Positions 37,308 through 46,282 of a DNA stretch of 64,000 nt are shown here, piece by piece. The notes under the pieces were generated by a model. The model was not told the origin of the DNA. It saw nothing but the letters and a program-made list of their open reading frames with translations, and made no database searches. The DNA lies in contig NC_007974.2 in the NCBI RefSeq assembly GCF_000196015.1, positions 2,418,001 through 2,482,000 of the forward strand. Reading direction: 5' to 3'. The position numbers were made by a program, and so were the translations under genes. Each line of letters opens with the position of its first letter. Positions within the stretch are counted from its first letter, which is position 1. The DNA is from Cupriavidus metallidurans CH34 (GTDB lineage: Bacteria; Pseudomonadota; Gammaproteobacteria; Burkholderiales; Burkholderiaceae).

Positions 37308-37607
37308 CACGCTGGGCATCGCAGGCTTCTCACTGCCCTGCACCGCCGCGCCCGCTTCGGTCTGGTGCGTTGCCTCCATCGCCTCAAGCTTGCGCAGCGA
37401 TTGCTGCAGCGAGTTGGGGTAGTTCTCGTCGTTGATATCGAAGCCTACCGACTTCAGCGCCTGCAACTCGCGAAGAATGCTCGCGCGAGTGACGGGCGGC
37501 GGAGCGGTTCCCGTCGTCGTTTGCGCGCGGGCATAGCCGCAGACGGCGATCATCGGCAGGACGATGGCGCATGCACGGCACATTGTGGCGAAAGATCCGG
37601 ATTCCAT
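37299..37607 (-). CDS. DUF4148 exported protein
   Basis: A 102-residue protein from the ATG at 37607 (AGGAG ribosome site). A signal peptide ends GYARAQ. The DUF4148 element is TRASILRELQALKSVGFDIN, followed by DENYPNSLQQSLRKLEA. DUF4148 proteins are small periplasmic proteins common in Burkholderiaceae, unknown in function. The coding end falls inside a 12-bp repeat array whose units stay in frame after the stop, so the protein may once have had a longer Pro-Gln-Gln-Val tail. Confidence 0.82.
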   Translation of the reverse strand: MESGSFATMCRACAIVLPMIAVCGYARAQTTTGTAPPPVTRASILRELQALKSVGFDINDENYPNSLQQSLRKLEAMEATHQTEAGAAVQGSEKPAMPSVPQ

Positions 37608-38245
37608 AGCGCACTCCTGATCCTGGAGTTGGGGTCGAACAGGGGTACTCGCGTACTCGACGGCCCAAGAAAAAAGAGCATAGGCGTCCGCGCATCGGCA
37701 TACCGGGTCGGCCCGGCCCATCCGTGGACAGTTTCTTGATAGACCATTTTGCGGGCAAGTCCACCGGAAGCGTCATCCGCGCCAAACATGCCGATCTGAC
37801 CGTGCGGCTGGCATCCGCACATGGCAGTCACACATGGCGGTCACAGGCGCAGGCGACGGTACATTGCGGCCCCTGCGGACACGAGAGGCAATCGATTCGA
37901 GGATTCAATGCGCAGGTTCGGAAGCTTCCCGAAATCGGCACAGGGCGGCTGATGTTTAATCAGGGCGTCCATGCCGCGCGGACATGCGGCATGGACTGGC
38001 ATGGCGACAGGCTGGAGGGTAACCTTCGCACTCCTTCGCTACGTCCTCGAGAGAGAGGCAAGCATGCGGGAGAATCTGTTACCGGCCGTGAGCGGCCATT
38101 GCCACCAAGGGCAGGTTGATGCAATGGCGGACTGATCCTCTGTGGGGCAGATCGAGAACCCCACCACTCTGGCAGCCTGGAAAGACAGGCACTTCAACCG
38201 TCACCTGCCCCTCCTTCCAGTTCGCAAATCTCATCGACGTGCGAC
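37608..38245. other. 638-base stretch without a convincing gene
   Basis: Open frames here are short or have poor composition and no ribosome site. It contains a GGAA-type palindrome at 37916-37929 and an inverted TTACC-rich stretch. A 23-codon frame at 38063-38134 (MRENLLPAVSG start) is too small to call. Confidence 0.4.
37916..37929 (-). promoter_or_regulatory. GGAANNTTCCG palindrome (one mismatch to the 14-mer)
   Basis: On the minus strand it reads GGAAGCTTCCGAAC, differing only in the last base from the consensus found elsewhere in the window. It lies about 310 bases upstream of the DUF4148 start, farther from a gene than the other copies. Confidence 0.45.
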
Positions 38246-38443
38246 TCAGGTAATGACGGTTGCGCTTGCGTCGCACACCATGCACGGTGGATCGGCTGCG
38301 GCATACGCTGCGGATGGCGCCAACAGGGCCGAGCAAAGCACGGCCACCATGCCCAGGGCAACAAGTGTGTGTGATGTCCGAAGGGGTTCTGACGCGCGGC
38401 GCGTCACGCTATCGTCCGCGAATTCTGCTGGTTTGACTGACAT
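38246..38443 (-). CDS. small exported or membrane-anchored protein
   Basis: A 65-residue protein from the ATG at 38443, with GGAG seven bases upstream. It has a positively charged start, a hydrophobic helix (TLVALGMVAVLCSALLAPSA), a likely signal-peptidase site AYAA-AD, and a short mature tail with a CMVC pair (DPPCMVCDASATVIT). The tail may bind metal or form a disulfide. Not recognised. Confidence 0.55.
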   Translation of the reverse strand: MSVKPAEFADDSVTRRASEPLRTSHTLVALGMVAVLCSALLAPSAAYAAADPPCMVCDASATVIT

Positions 38444-38750
38444 GATCAAGCTCCGAAGGTAGTCCTATTTGCCTGAACCGGCAGCGATGCGCCACCCGTT
38501 CCCTGCCTTCGTTATAGGCCACCGCGGCTACGCGCAACTATCCGAAAATTCCCAAAATCCAACAGGAAACTCCGGTCGCGATATCACCGCACGGTGTGGC
38601 GTTTGCGACGCTGATGGGAAAATTCGGAGCCGTCGTCCCGCCGAATGGGCAACATCCGAGCAAAGCGATTGCCTTGGGCAATCACAATGAGGAGTAACGG
38701 TCGACGATCCACGCATCGGTCACTGCATGACACCTCCCGGAGTTCCAACC
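38444..38750. other. intergenic stretch with AT-rich inverted motifs
   Basis: No gene seen. Two similar elements face each other: TCCGAAAATTCCC near 38539 and GGGAAAATTCGGA near 38617. They resemble the GGAA-type palindrome elsewhere in this window but are more divergent. Confidence 0.4.
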
Positions 38751-38969
38751 ATGCATTCCGAACTTCAAGACGAAATCCTGCAACTCAGGGCCAGGAGCGC
38801 GCGCTTTGCCTGCCTGTCGTATCGGCTCAGCGACCTTGAGGATGTGCTTCGCTTCATCAAGTCCGGTCTCCTGAAAGCAACGCCGGCAGCCATTGCGCAG
38901 TACCGGAAAGAGCGCCTTCAACTCATCAGCCAGATCCAGGCAATGCTGCTTGCGTCCAGGACCGCCTGA
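38751..38969 (+). CDS. small helical protein of unknown function
   Basis: A 72-residue protein from the ATG at 38751, preceded by GGAG with suitable spacing. Composition is helical and charged (ELQDEILQLRARSARFACLS, QYRKERLQLISQIQAML). No signal peptide and no recognised family. Confidence 0.55.
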   Translation: MHSELQDEILQLRARSARFACLSYRLSDLEDVLRFIKSGLLKATPAAIAQYRKERLQLISQIQAMLLASRTA

Positions 38970-39092
38970 CGACATTTCGGGGCAGCCACGGCCGCGCTAT
39001 CGCTGGCGCGCCATGCAAAACGCCGCGAAACCCCCAAAGGATCTCGCGGCGCCCATCAGGCAGGACCTGTTTCGTCCCACCACACAGTCTGA

Positions 39093-40436
39093 TTACCAGT
39101 TCGCGTCCGAAGTCGGTGGCCCAAGCTGCGCACTCTTCTTCACCACCTTCCGCCCCCCCTTGGCGGCAGCGGAACTGGCCCCGGCTGGCTCATTGCGCGA
39201 TACCGCTTCGGCCCGCAACTGAAGCTCGCCAGATTTCACTTCGTCAAGGTTGATCTTGACCGACTCCAGGTGACCGTACGACATCGAAGCCGTCACCCGG
39301 TCCACCACCACCGTGCAACACTCCTGCTCGGTGAAGCCCAGCGAACGACCGGTCTGCGGATCGGTCAGCTCCTTGCCGAGACGCACCACCTGATAGGTCG
39401 CGCCCTGACGCACCGATTGCCCACCCTGGCTCAGGACCACGTTGTAGCCGTCGCGCGAAGCAATGCTCACCGGGTAGAGCCGAACCAGAATGTCTGCCAC
39501 CACCTTCCGGACCACAGCCGATTCCATCGCATCGACGCGATCGCCTGACTGCTCGGCGGCGCCGCCATCCACGGTATTGCTGAACAGCACTTCACGCGTG
39601 GTGACATTCACGAACTTCTGCGACACGGACCAGCGACCGGCACGACCAGTTTGATCCGCGTCGGTGGGCCGTCCCGTTTCGAAGGCGTTGACGCTGCCGA
39701 ACCAGATCAAATCGGCACCCAGGCCTTGCCCGATCTTCGAGAATTGGTCGTTCGAAACCTCGCCGCTGGCAATCCGCTCGATCTCGCCATACAGCTCGGG
39801 CGCATCGCCGCGCTCGAGCACCGTGAAGCGCCCGCTTTGGGTCAGGGCATCGGTGATGCGCTGACGCAGCTCGGCGGCGATCCGCTCGGCGTTGTTGCCG
39901 CCCACGTGTCCGATCCGCAGCGGCGCGATGGCAATCCGTAGCTTGCCCGTGTCCGCCGGCGCCTTGAACTTGGCCACGTCGGCTTCGATCGACGCCTTGT
40001 AAACCCGCTCCATCAGCCCCGGCGCATCCAGACTGACCACCTTGAAATTGGTCACCGCGCCGCGGGTAGTCTGGCTGACCAACTCCGCAAAGCCCGCCGA
40101 GGATAGCGTAATGGCTTCGCGACCCACCGCCGCGCCAAGCGCGGTCTTGAACTGGGTGCTAGACAGGTCGATCGTCGTCCCGGTGACCTGCATGATGGCC
40201 TGCCGCAGCGCCTGATCCACGGCCTCCGCCGCTGACGCGCCCACACCCGAAGCGGAGACGTGGACCCGCTCCACGACGCCGACATCGGGCTTGCCGGCTT
40301 GCGCCGTCGGATTGGACGCGGCCCCGTTCTGAGGGGATGCGGCAACGGGCTTGTCGCCCGGAGACTGCTGTCCGCAGGCAACAAGCAGGGCCACGGCGCA
40401 GGTTGCGGCCAAAGTGGCCCTTGCTTGCGAAATCAT
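39093..40436 (-). CDS. FlgT/CsgG-like envelope lipoprotein
   Basis: A 447-residue lipoprotein (lipobox ALLVAC, Cys21). Residues about 50-150 form an N-terminal domain like that of FlgT (VHVSASGVGASAAEAVDQAL, RQAIMQVTGTTI). About 160-270 is a CsgG/TolB-N-like domain (LRIAIAPLRIGHVGGNNAER, RFTVLERGD, GLGADLIWFGSVNAFE). About 345-420 looks like FlgT-C (GGQSVRQGATYQVVRLGKEL, DPQTGRSLGF). Together this is the FlgT order, but no flagellar gene is nearby. It ends a four-gene operon of exported proteins; a GTG nine bases earlier is an alternative start. Confidence 0.72.
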   Translation of the reverse strand: MISQARATLAATCAVALLVACGQQSPGDKPVAASPQNGAASNPTAQAGKPDVGVVERVHVSASGVGASAAEAVDQALRQAIMQVTGTTIDLSSTQFKTALGAAVGREAITLSSAGFAELVSQTTRGAVTNFKVVSLDAPGLMERVYKASIEADVAKFKAPADTGKLRIAIAPLRIGHVGGNNAERIAAELRQRITDALTQSGRFTVLERGDAPELYGEIERIASGEVSNDQFSKIGQGLGADLIWFGSVNAFETGRPTDADQTGRAGRWSVSQKFVNVTTREVLFSNTVDGGAAEQSGDRVDAMESAVVRKVVADILVRLYPVSIASRDGYNVVLSQGGQSVRQGATYQVVRLGKELTDPQTGRSLGFTEQECCTVVVDRVTASMSYGHLESVKINLDEVKSGELQLRAEAVSRNEPAGASSAAAKGGRKVVKKSAQLGPPTSDANW

Positions 40437-40457
40437 GATTGTCACCGTCAGAGACGC

Positions 40458-41138
40458 TTAGAACTTCGACGACAGCGCGGCCGTCGCATCCTTCGGTACG
40501 GGAATGTCATGCGACTTGGCATAGGCCGTAGCGGCCTGCAGCGTGCTGCTCAGACGCGACACATGCCCAGGCAGTTCGGTGGCGATATACGTGCCGGTCG
40601 AGAGCTTGCTGCCCAGCGACATCTTGTCCATGATCGACGCGCTCGTCAGTTGTGCCTGGGCGGCATCCTTGAACGCCATGACGTTGGATCGCAGGCCGAC
40701 GTAGCGCAGCATGCCGAGCCCCAGATGCTTCATGCCATCGGTATAGGCGGCCTTGCCGGCGGCATCCATGCGAGTGTTACCGTCCTTGAGCGCGGCCTCG
40801 ATGGCCTTCGATGCCTCGCTCTGCACCTTGTCCGCTTCCTGCAGGCTGTCCTTGGTGGCACCCGAGGTCAGCGCATCGGCCGTGGCCTGCGCCTGTGCGG
40901 CAACTTCCTTGAGGCCGACAGCCTGCGCCAGATTGACTTGCGCCAGCAGCACTTCCTTGCCGGCCGCGCCATACGCGGCGGAAAGCTGGTCCTGCATGGC
41001 CCCCGTATCGACACTACCGCCCGATGCGCTGCTGGACGGCGTCACGGCATTGGCAATGGCGCCAAGCGAAGGAAGGGCGTGCGCGTGCGCAGCGGCAAGC
41101 GACGAGAGCGCGATGATGGCGAGGTGTTTTTTGATCAT
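40458..41138 (-). CDS. exported Ala-rich helical protein
   Basis: The protein is 226 residues from the ATG at 41138. It has a signal peptide (LAIIALSSLAAAHAHA) and then a mature part rich in Ala, Ser and Gln with long amphipathic helices (LSAAYGAAGKEVLLAQVNLA, KVQSEASKAIEAAL). No family recognised. It sits between the two FlgT-like genes, 21 bases before the lipoprotein gene and 73 bases after the upstream one, and is likely part of the same envelope assembly. Confidence 0.7.
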   Translation of the reverse strand: MIKKHLAIIALSSLAAAHAHALPSLGAIANAVTPSSSASGGSVDTGAMQDQLSAAYGAAGKEVLLAQVNLAQAVGLKEVAAQAQATADALTSGATKDSLQEADKVQSEASKAIEAALKDGNTRMDAAGKAAYTDGMKHLGLGMLRYVGLRSNVMAFKDAAQAQLTSASIMDKMSLGSKLSTGTYIATELPGHVSRLSSTLQAATAYAKSHDIPVPKDATAALSSKF

Positions 41139-41211
41139 GATGTCAATTGGAGAATGTGAAAGAAAGCAGCCAGGCGGCTGCAAGCCGCTATCGCCTGGCC
41201 GGCCAACGGTG

Positions 41212-42285
41212 TCAGCGCACCTTGGCGTTATTCAGTTGCGCGGCCAGCTCACGTGCCGCCGAATCCGCCGCCCGCTTCAGGGCGTTCGACTGGGCGACGC
41301 TGGCGTCCGGGCCCGTGCCCGAGAACTGCACCGGGCCCACCGATGACACCGTGCGCGGGAAGCGCGTCGTCACGTCGATCAGCTTCGCCGTCACCGTCAC
41401 GTAGATCCGGGTCAGGCCCGTTACCGGATCGGTGTCCTGCATGCCGATATCGAGGGTGCCCAGCGCGAGGTACGGCACCTGGGCAGTCTGCAGTCCGAGC
41501 ACCGCTTCGCGCATCGTGGCCGGCTGCAGGTCGTTGCCGGTCTGGAAATCGCTCTCGAGCGCCGAGATCCGCAGATGACCACCCGACGTCGGTTCCACAT
41601 ACCCCGCCTCCACCACCTGGAAGCCAGACTGCGCGAACACGCCAGTGAAGATCGTGTTCAGGTTGCCGGACGGCACCAGCTTCCACTTGATCTCGTCGGC
41701 CTTGCGGGTGCGGCTGCCACCCGTCTCCACCGACACCGACGTGTTCGCGGCATAGCCGCTACGGCTCGATTTCTCCGTGGCACTTTCCTTTATGTCGGCG
41801 CGCTTATACACGCGTGGGTCGTAGGACTTCACACTGTCCTGCTGGCGTGCGACGAACACGAACGTCAGCGGGGACTTCTGGCCATCAGCGGCCATGGCGA
41901 CCGGCGCGCCGCCCTTGACGGCGTTGCGCAGCTTGGCCACGTTGATATCGACGCGCACCACCACCGAGTACTGCTGCGCGTCCTTCTTGTCCTCGTCACT
42001 GATCAGCGTGGCGCCCAGCACGAACTTGTCCAGGTTGGCCGCCACCTTGTCGCGGATGCTGTCGAAGTTCTCGGCCTGGGATTCGCCGCTCTCGGCGTAG
42101 TAGCGCTCGATGGCATTGACCTCGGCGGTCTGGAATGCGCGCTGCTTGTCTTCGGCGGATGCCTTGCTCGAGAACAGCGAGCCGTCGTACTTGACGGTTG
42201 CCATCCCCTTGGATGTCACCACCTGCGCGGATGCAAGACTGCTGGCCAGTACCAGCAGCCACCATAGGTTACGAATTACCTGCAT
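41212..42285 (-). CDS. exported protein with FlgT-N/LPP20-like domain
   Basis: A 357-residue exported protein (signal VLASSLASAQ). The mature N-terminus, VVTSKGMATVKYDGSLFSSK followed by AFQTAEVNAIERYYAESG, resembles the FlgT N-terminal/LPP20 fold. A middle and C-terminal part (HLRISALESDFQTGNDLQPA, YLALGTLDIGM, VTVTAKLIDVTTRFPRTVSS) looks like a CsgG-type domain, and ends with AQSNALKRAADSAARELAAQ. It overlaps the upstream gene by ten bases, so the pair is translationally coupled. Confidence 0.7.
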   Translation of the reverse strand: MQVIRNLWWLLVLASSLASAQVVTSKGMATVKYDGSLFSSKASAEDKQRAFQTAEVNAIERYYAESGESQAENFDSIRDKVAANLDKFVLGATLISDEDKKDAQQYSVVVRVDINVAKLRNAVKGGAPVAMAADGQKSPLTFVFVARQQDSVKSYDPRVYKRADIKESATEKSSRSGYAANTSVSVETGGSRTRKADEIKWKLVPSGNLNTIFTGVFAQSGFQVVEAGYVEPTSGGHLRISALESDFQTGNDLQPATMREAVLGLQTAQVPYLALGTLDIGMQDTDPVTGLTRIYVTVTAKLIDVTTRFPRTVSSVGPVQFSGTGPDASVAQSNALKRAADSAARELAAQLNNAKVR

Positions 42286-43430
42286 GATTTGATCACTCCT
42301 CGTGTGCTTTCGATCTGGCTCTTCACGTTGTCGCCGCTCGCGGCGGCAGCCAACCAGTCACTGTCCTTGCCGCCGACCACATCGGCCAGCTTGGTAAACA
42401 GCCCTCGCAGGGATTCCGCGAATGCCGGGAAGTCGTCGGTGCGAGACTGCGTCACCGGTACCGCCTTGACCTCGCCGTTCTTGAAGTCAGCATCCAGATA
42501 GCGGCGGCCCGACATGGGCTCGGCCATCGAGACGTGGCTGTAGGATGCGTAGATGTAGCTCGTGCCGGCCGCCGAACTACCGTACTCGACCCGCTTGAAG
42601 TCCTTCACGGACAGGTCGATCGTGTAGTCGGGCTTCGGCAGCTGGAGATTGAAGACCTCGCCATCGCTGAAGCGCATCGACATCGCATTGCCGATGGCAT
42701 AGCCCTTGGTGAATGGCAGCATCGGCACTTGCGCCTTGTCGAGCAGCGCTTCGCCGAACATATCGGCCACCCAGCCCTCGGCCACACCATCGCCGCGCAA
42801 CGCCTCCGGCAATTGCGCCCTGGCGCCGGGACTCAGTTCTACGCGTTCGATCTGCAGGTAACGCGTGCCGGAAGACGGCAACTGCGCCAATGACAACGCC
42901 CGCACATAGCGATCGAGCAAACCGGGGCGCTCACCGCCAGCCAGCAGCCGTTTGACCCGGTCGCGCTTCTCGGCATCGCCCGGCATGTGGTCAAGCACAT
43001 CCAGATAGCTGACGTTCAGCGGATACGCACGCACCACCGTCATCGCCTTGAAGTCGAACACCAGCACCTGGCCACGCAGATTCGTCATGACCTTGTAGAT
43101 CGATCCGAAACGTTCGCTGGACACCGATTCGCTGGTCACCACAAGCGCGGTGGCCAGTGCCTGATCGCTGTCCTTGAGACTGGCCATGCCGTCGGTAGTA
43201 ATGGCGAAGTTCGCCGGCGGATTTGCCGCCAGCGACTGCGTGATGAGCTTCGAAGGACTCCGGCCATTGGCGGCCAGCTCGGCTTCCACCTTGCGCGTCA
43301 GCGGAAAGCGCGAATCGATCTGTCGGGCTTCGCCGGCATAGGCGAAGCCGGCGAAGGCTACCTTGTCGGCGGCTTGTGCGACGGTGGCAATCAATGCCAG
43401 TACGCAAAGTGTCAGGCGGGTGACCAGCAT
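42276..43430 (-). CDS. exported protein, first gene of the envelope operon
   Basis: A 384-residue exported protein (signal LALIATVAQAADK). The body is alpha/beta with no recognised family; VAFAGFAYAGEARQIDSRF and LPKPDYTIDLSVKDFKRVEY are typical of its composition. The C-terminal Cys (IKSCR) is single. It heads a four-gene minus-strand operon in which every protein carries an export signal. Probably periplasmic. Confidence 0.72.
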   Translation of the reverse strand: MLVTRLTLCVLALIATVAQAADKVAFAGFAYAGEARQIDSRFPLTRKVEAELAANGRSPSKLITQSLAANPPANFAITTDGMASLKDSDQALATALVVTSESVSSERFGSIYKVMTNLRGQVLVFDFKAMTVVRAYPLNVSYLDVLDHMPGDAEKRDRVKRLLAGGERPGLLDRYVRALSLAQLPSSGTRYLQIERVELSPGARAQLPEALRGDGVAEGWVADMFGEALLDKAQVPMLPFTKGYAIGNAMSMRFSDGEVFNLQLPKPDYTIDLSVKDFKRVEYGSSAAGTSYIYASYSHVSMAEPMSGRRYLDADFKNGEVKAVPVTQSRTDDFPAFAESLRGLFTKLADVVGGKDSDWLAAAASGDNVKSQIESTRGVIKSCR

Positions 43431-43571
43431 GGAGCGAGCTACGGAGAGTCAATCAACGACCGGAAATTCTGCCGTCAGCGCCGTTGCCTGAGATTAGGAA
43501 GCCTCTGAAATTCAATACGGAAGCAGCTTGTGGCGCGGAGAACCTCTCCGTCATGACCCAGCGCCTCCGAT

Positions 43572-44348
43572 TCACGCCGCCTGCCGAGCGTGGGAAACGT
43601 CATCATCCTCGACTACTGACGGAGATATCTTGCCGGCCGGCGCACCTACTTCGAGTCGATAGCCGAAGCCCGACACGGCATGGATCGAAATCGGGCCGCG
43701 TGAACGCATGCCCAACTGCATGCGCAGGGTGGAGATCAGTGTCGACAATGCCCTGGACGAGGCCGGCAGCCTTGCACCCCAGATTTCCTGCTCGATGCTG
43801 GCACGGGTCAGCGTCTTGCCTGCGCTCCGGAACAACATGAGCGCGAGCCGAAACTGCCGACCAGACAGCTTGACGGCCACTCCACGCAGCAACACGCAAT
43901 GCTGCCGCATATCCAGCACATAGTCGCCTAACCGAAAAGTTGCGCCCCTACCTTCACGGGACAGTGAATAGCACTGATGCGCCGCGATCAGCCCGGCGGC
44001 GACGATCTCCGGAGATCGCGGATCAAAAATAAATCCATCGATCCTGTCATGGAATGCATGTGCAATGCCATTGGCATCTGGCGTCGTGACCATAACAACC
44101 AGCGGCGTATCGAAACCGAGCTTTCTCACCTGATCGACAAACGCCAGACCCGGCTCACTGACAGTCGGCAGCATCAGGACCACGAGGTCGAACAGAATGC
44201 TCTGGCCAACCTCTGCAAGGTCAACCAACGACGCAAAGATCGAGTAGTGGAAATCTCTGGCAGCCGGAAGCAGATCGATCGTCGCATCGATGCCGTCCGG
44301 CACCAGAATGCCAACTGCAAGCGGCCTGGGTATGGCGAGGGTATTCAT
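43572..44348 (-). CDS. orphan OmpR-type regulator with degenerate receiver
   Basis: A 258-residue protein. The receiver-like domain (residues about 8-130) reads FDLVVLMLPTVSEPG where a phospho-acceptor Asp is expected, and FIFDPRSP where Lys-Pro is expected, so it probably cannot be phosphorylated in the usual way. The C-terminal winged helix is intact (VKLSGRQFRLALMLFRSAGK, LSTLISTLRMQL, VSGFGYRLEVG). No sensor kinase adjoins it. An exact GGAANNTTCCGAAT palindrome lies about 105 bases upstream. A paralogue starts at 46683. Confidence 0.82.
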   Translation of the reverse strand: MNTLAIPRPLAVGILVPDGIDATIDLLPAARDFHYSIFASLVDLAEVGQSILFDLVVLMLPTVSEPGLAFVDQVRKLGFDTPLVVMVTTPDANGIAHAFHDRIDGFIFDPRSPEIVAAGLIAAHQCYSLSREGRGATFRLGDYVLDMRQHCVLLRGVAVKLSGRQFRLALMLFRSAGKTLTRASIEQEIWGARLPASSRALSTLISTLRMQLGMRSRGPISIHAVSGFGYRLEVGAPAGKISPSVVEDDDVSHARQAA

Positions 44349-44451
44349 GAGACGGTGATGAGAATCATCCTCTCCGGTTAGGTACCGGATTGACCCGCCA
44401 AGGGTATTGCATGTTGTGGCGCGCAAATGCGGAGGGTTCTGAAGACAATCA

Positions 44452-44465
44452 GGAAGCTTCCGAAT
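44452..44465 (+). promoter_or_regulatory. GGAANNTTCCGAAT palindrome (exact)
   Basis: GGAAGCTTCCGAAT, with GGAAGCTTCC a perfect 10-bp palindrome. It lies between the divergent orphan regulator (start 44348) and the small gene at 44572, roughly 105 bases from each. Confidence 0.55.
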
Positions 44466-44571
44466 CCGCGCATTCCAGTCGGCCATTACGCTTGCCGTAA
44501 CGACTTGCCGAGCCGGTTCTAGAACATTGGTGCCGTGTCGCCAACATCAAACACTGTCACCCGAAGCGCCT

Positions 44572-44847
44572 ATGAACAGCAAGATCCACCTGACAGGATT
44601 CCACCGCGAACTATGGGAGCTTAGGTCTCGTGGCACAGGCTTCTGTGGTCTGGGCGGCATCTTGCCAAGTTCGCTGTTCAAGGACTGGGCAACGATCAAG
44701 CCTCTCTTGCCCGCGCGTGACCGTTACTCGCAGGCCAAGCTTGCGCTAGTCTTCTACGCATACCTTGCCGTCCGCGACCCGGCCATTGTCACCAGGAGCC
44801 ACGGTGGGACCGGCGTACATTTCACCTATCGGCCATGGCAATCATGA
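44572..44847 (+). CDS. small protein of unknown function
   Basis: A 91-residue protein with no signal peptide and no recognised family. It reads as helical and aromatic-rich in its N-terminal two thirds (GFHRELWELRSRGTGFCGLG, SLFKDWATIKPLL). The stop codon overlaps the ATG of a possible lipoprotein (ATGA). It lies downstream of a GGAA-type palindrome. Confidence 0.5.
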   Translation: MNSKIHLTGFHRELWELRSRGTGFCGLGGILPSSLFKDWATIKPLLPARDRYSQAKLALVFYAYLAVRDPAIVTRSHGGTGVHFTYRPWQS

Positions 44848-45019
44848 TCCGCCCCCCCCTTTTCCGTCGTTTCCTGACTTCGTAAGGAACCGTGCCTTCC
44901 GTGCGGCAACTGTGCTGACCGCTGTTACCTTGCTTGGAGGCTGCGGGATCTTTGGTTGCGCGGCAGGAGGCGGGAATGGCCACGCCGCCGGAGGTTGTGC
45001 CACAGGCATGCGCTTCTAA
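44844..45019 (+). CDS. possible small lipoprotein with out-of-frame start (poly-C)
   Basis: An open frame reading RNRAFRAATVLTAVTLLGGC ends in a lipobox (LLGGC, Cys codon at 44942) and a Gly/Ala-rich, Cys-containing tail (GIFGCAAGGGNGHAAGG). Its only in-frame ATG is at 44765, inside the previous gene. The natural coupled start, the ATG at 44844 overlapping the previous stop, is separated from it by a run of eight C residues; nine would bring it into frame. As read, that start gives 13 codons and stops. It may be phase-variable or broken. Confidence 0.4.
44852..44859 (+). repeat. poly-C tract (C8) after a coupled start codon
   Basis: Eight consecutive C residues two codons after the ATG at 44844. 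Adding one C joins that ATG to the downstream lipoprotein frame. Confidence 0.8.
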
Positions 45020-45180
45020 TGGGACGTTCGGAACGTTCGCGTCGAAAAGGGAATTCGCCTGTGGCGACGCAGGAAGTGTCTTAGCCTCGTCGTATATCGG
45101 CATATCGAAAATGGCGACCGGCGAGCGGTGGTCGCACCGCGCACGCCCCCTTTTCGATACTCGACGGCATACGTTACAAC

Positions 45181-45885
45181 ATGAATATTGGCAAACGATT
45201 CACGGCCGAATGGCTGGGCACTTTCTGGCTGGTCTTCGGCGGATGCGGCGCCGCGGTTTTCGCAGCCGCCTTCCCTAACGTTGGTATCGGTCTGCTCGGC
45301 GTATCCCTCGCGTTCGGTCTGACGGTCGTCACCATGGCCTATGCCATCGGCCCGGTCTCCGGCTGCCACCTCAACCCGGCCGTCACCGTTGGCCTTGCCG
45401 TGGCCGGACGCTTCCCGGTCGCCGAAGCACCGCTGTACATCCTGGCCCAGTTGCTCGGCGCGATCTGCGCCGCCGGCACGCTGCTATACCTGGCAAGCGC
45501 CAATCCCGGCTTCGACCTGATGGCCAATGGCCTGGCAACCAATGGCTACGGCGCGGCGTCGCCGGGCGGTTATGGGCTGCGAGCGGTGGTAACGACCGAG
45601 ACACTGATGACCGCGTTCTTCCTGATCATCATCATCGGCGCCACCAGCTACAGGCGCACGCGCGCAGCAGCACCGGTGGCAATTGGCCTGGCGCTGACGC
45701 TGATTCACCTGATCTCGATCCCAATCTCAAACACGTCGGTCAATCCCGCACGCTCGACGGGTCCGGCGATCATCGTTGGCGGGGTAGCGATTCAGCAGTT
45801 GTGGGTTTTCTGGGTCGCACCAATCTGCGGCGCGATCCTGGCCGGCCTGCTCGGTCGTCTGCTGTTCGTCAACGAAGCGGACTGA
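45181..45885 (+). CDS. aqpZ: aquaporin Z
   Basis: A 234-residue inner-membrane water channel with six helices plus two half-helices. Both NPA boxes are present: [13 protein letters not shown] and [15 protein letters not shown]. The selectivity filter has Phe in helix 1 ([11 protein letters not shown]), His in helix 5 ([10 protein letters not shown]) and Arg after the second NPA, the AqpZ rather than glycerol-facilitator pattern. The Cys in NTSVNP is replaced by Ser. No obvious ribosome site precedes the ATG. It lies between the two orphan OmpR-type regulators. Confidence 0.95.
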   Translation: MNIGKRFTAEWLGTFWLVFGGCGAAVFAAAFPNVGIGLLGVSLAFGLTVVTMAYAIGPVSGCHLNPAVTVGLAVAGRFPVAEAPLYILAQLLGAICAAGTLLYLASANPGFDLMANGLATNGYGAASPGGYGLRAVVTTETLMTAFFLIIIIGATSYRRTRAAAPVAIGLALTLIHLISIPISNTSVNPARSTGPAIIVGGVAIQQLWVFWVAPICGAILAGLLGRLLFVNEAD

Positions 45886-45901
45886 GAGGCTGATCTCCGC
45901 C

Positions 45902-46282
45902 ATGCAGATCCTGTCTCCTTCCGCGCCCGCCCCGCTGGCGGCCAGGCCGGGGCGCAATCGATTCCTGATTCTGGCAGCGGTGGCCGTGGTTGCCGTGATC
46001 ATCGCCAGCGCCACCCTCTCCTCGATCCTGTCTGACCCTGCAGCCGGACAGGCCGCTTCCGCGAAGGTCGCGCCAGGCTACTCGGATGCATTGCCGCGCA
46101 TCGTCGGTCAGCATTGCGGTGACCACTGCGCCGAAATGCTGGAGGGCTATCAGTGGGCTCAGCTCAACGACATCCGCTTGCCCCTTTCCTGCCGCCGATA
46201 TACCGGCGCGTTCGCCGACGGTTGCCTGGCATACCTTGAGTATCGCGATGAGACCCGCCGCGGCGCGCGTGCGGGCCGTTGA
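45902..46282 (+). CDS. membrane-anchored small protein with Cys pairs
   Basis: A 126-residue protein starting 16 bases after aqpZ and probably co-transcribed. One transmembrane helix (FLILAAVAVVAVIIASATL) is followed by a periplasmic part with QHCGDHCAEMLEGYQWAQLN and SCRRYTGAFADGCLAYLEYR. Four Cys suggest disulfides. Not recognised. Confidence 0.65.
   Translation: MQILSPSAPAPLAARPGRNRFLILAAVAVVAVIIASATLSSILSDPAAGQAASAKVAPGYSDALPRIVGQHCGDHCAEMLEGYQWAQLNDIRLPLSCRRYTGAFADGCLAYLEYRDETRRGARAGR

Noticed and set aside
37724..38119. 131-codon plus-strand frame
   Set aside because: Low-quality composition, no ribosome site and no export or domain signal.
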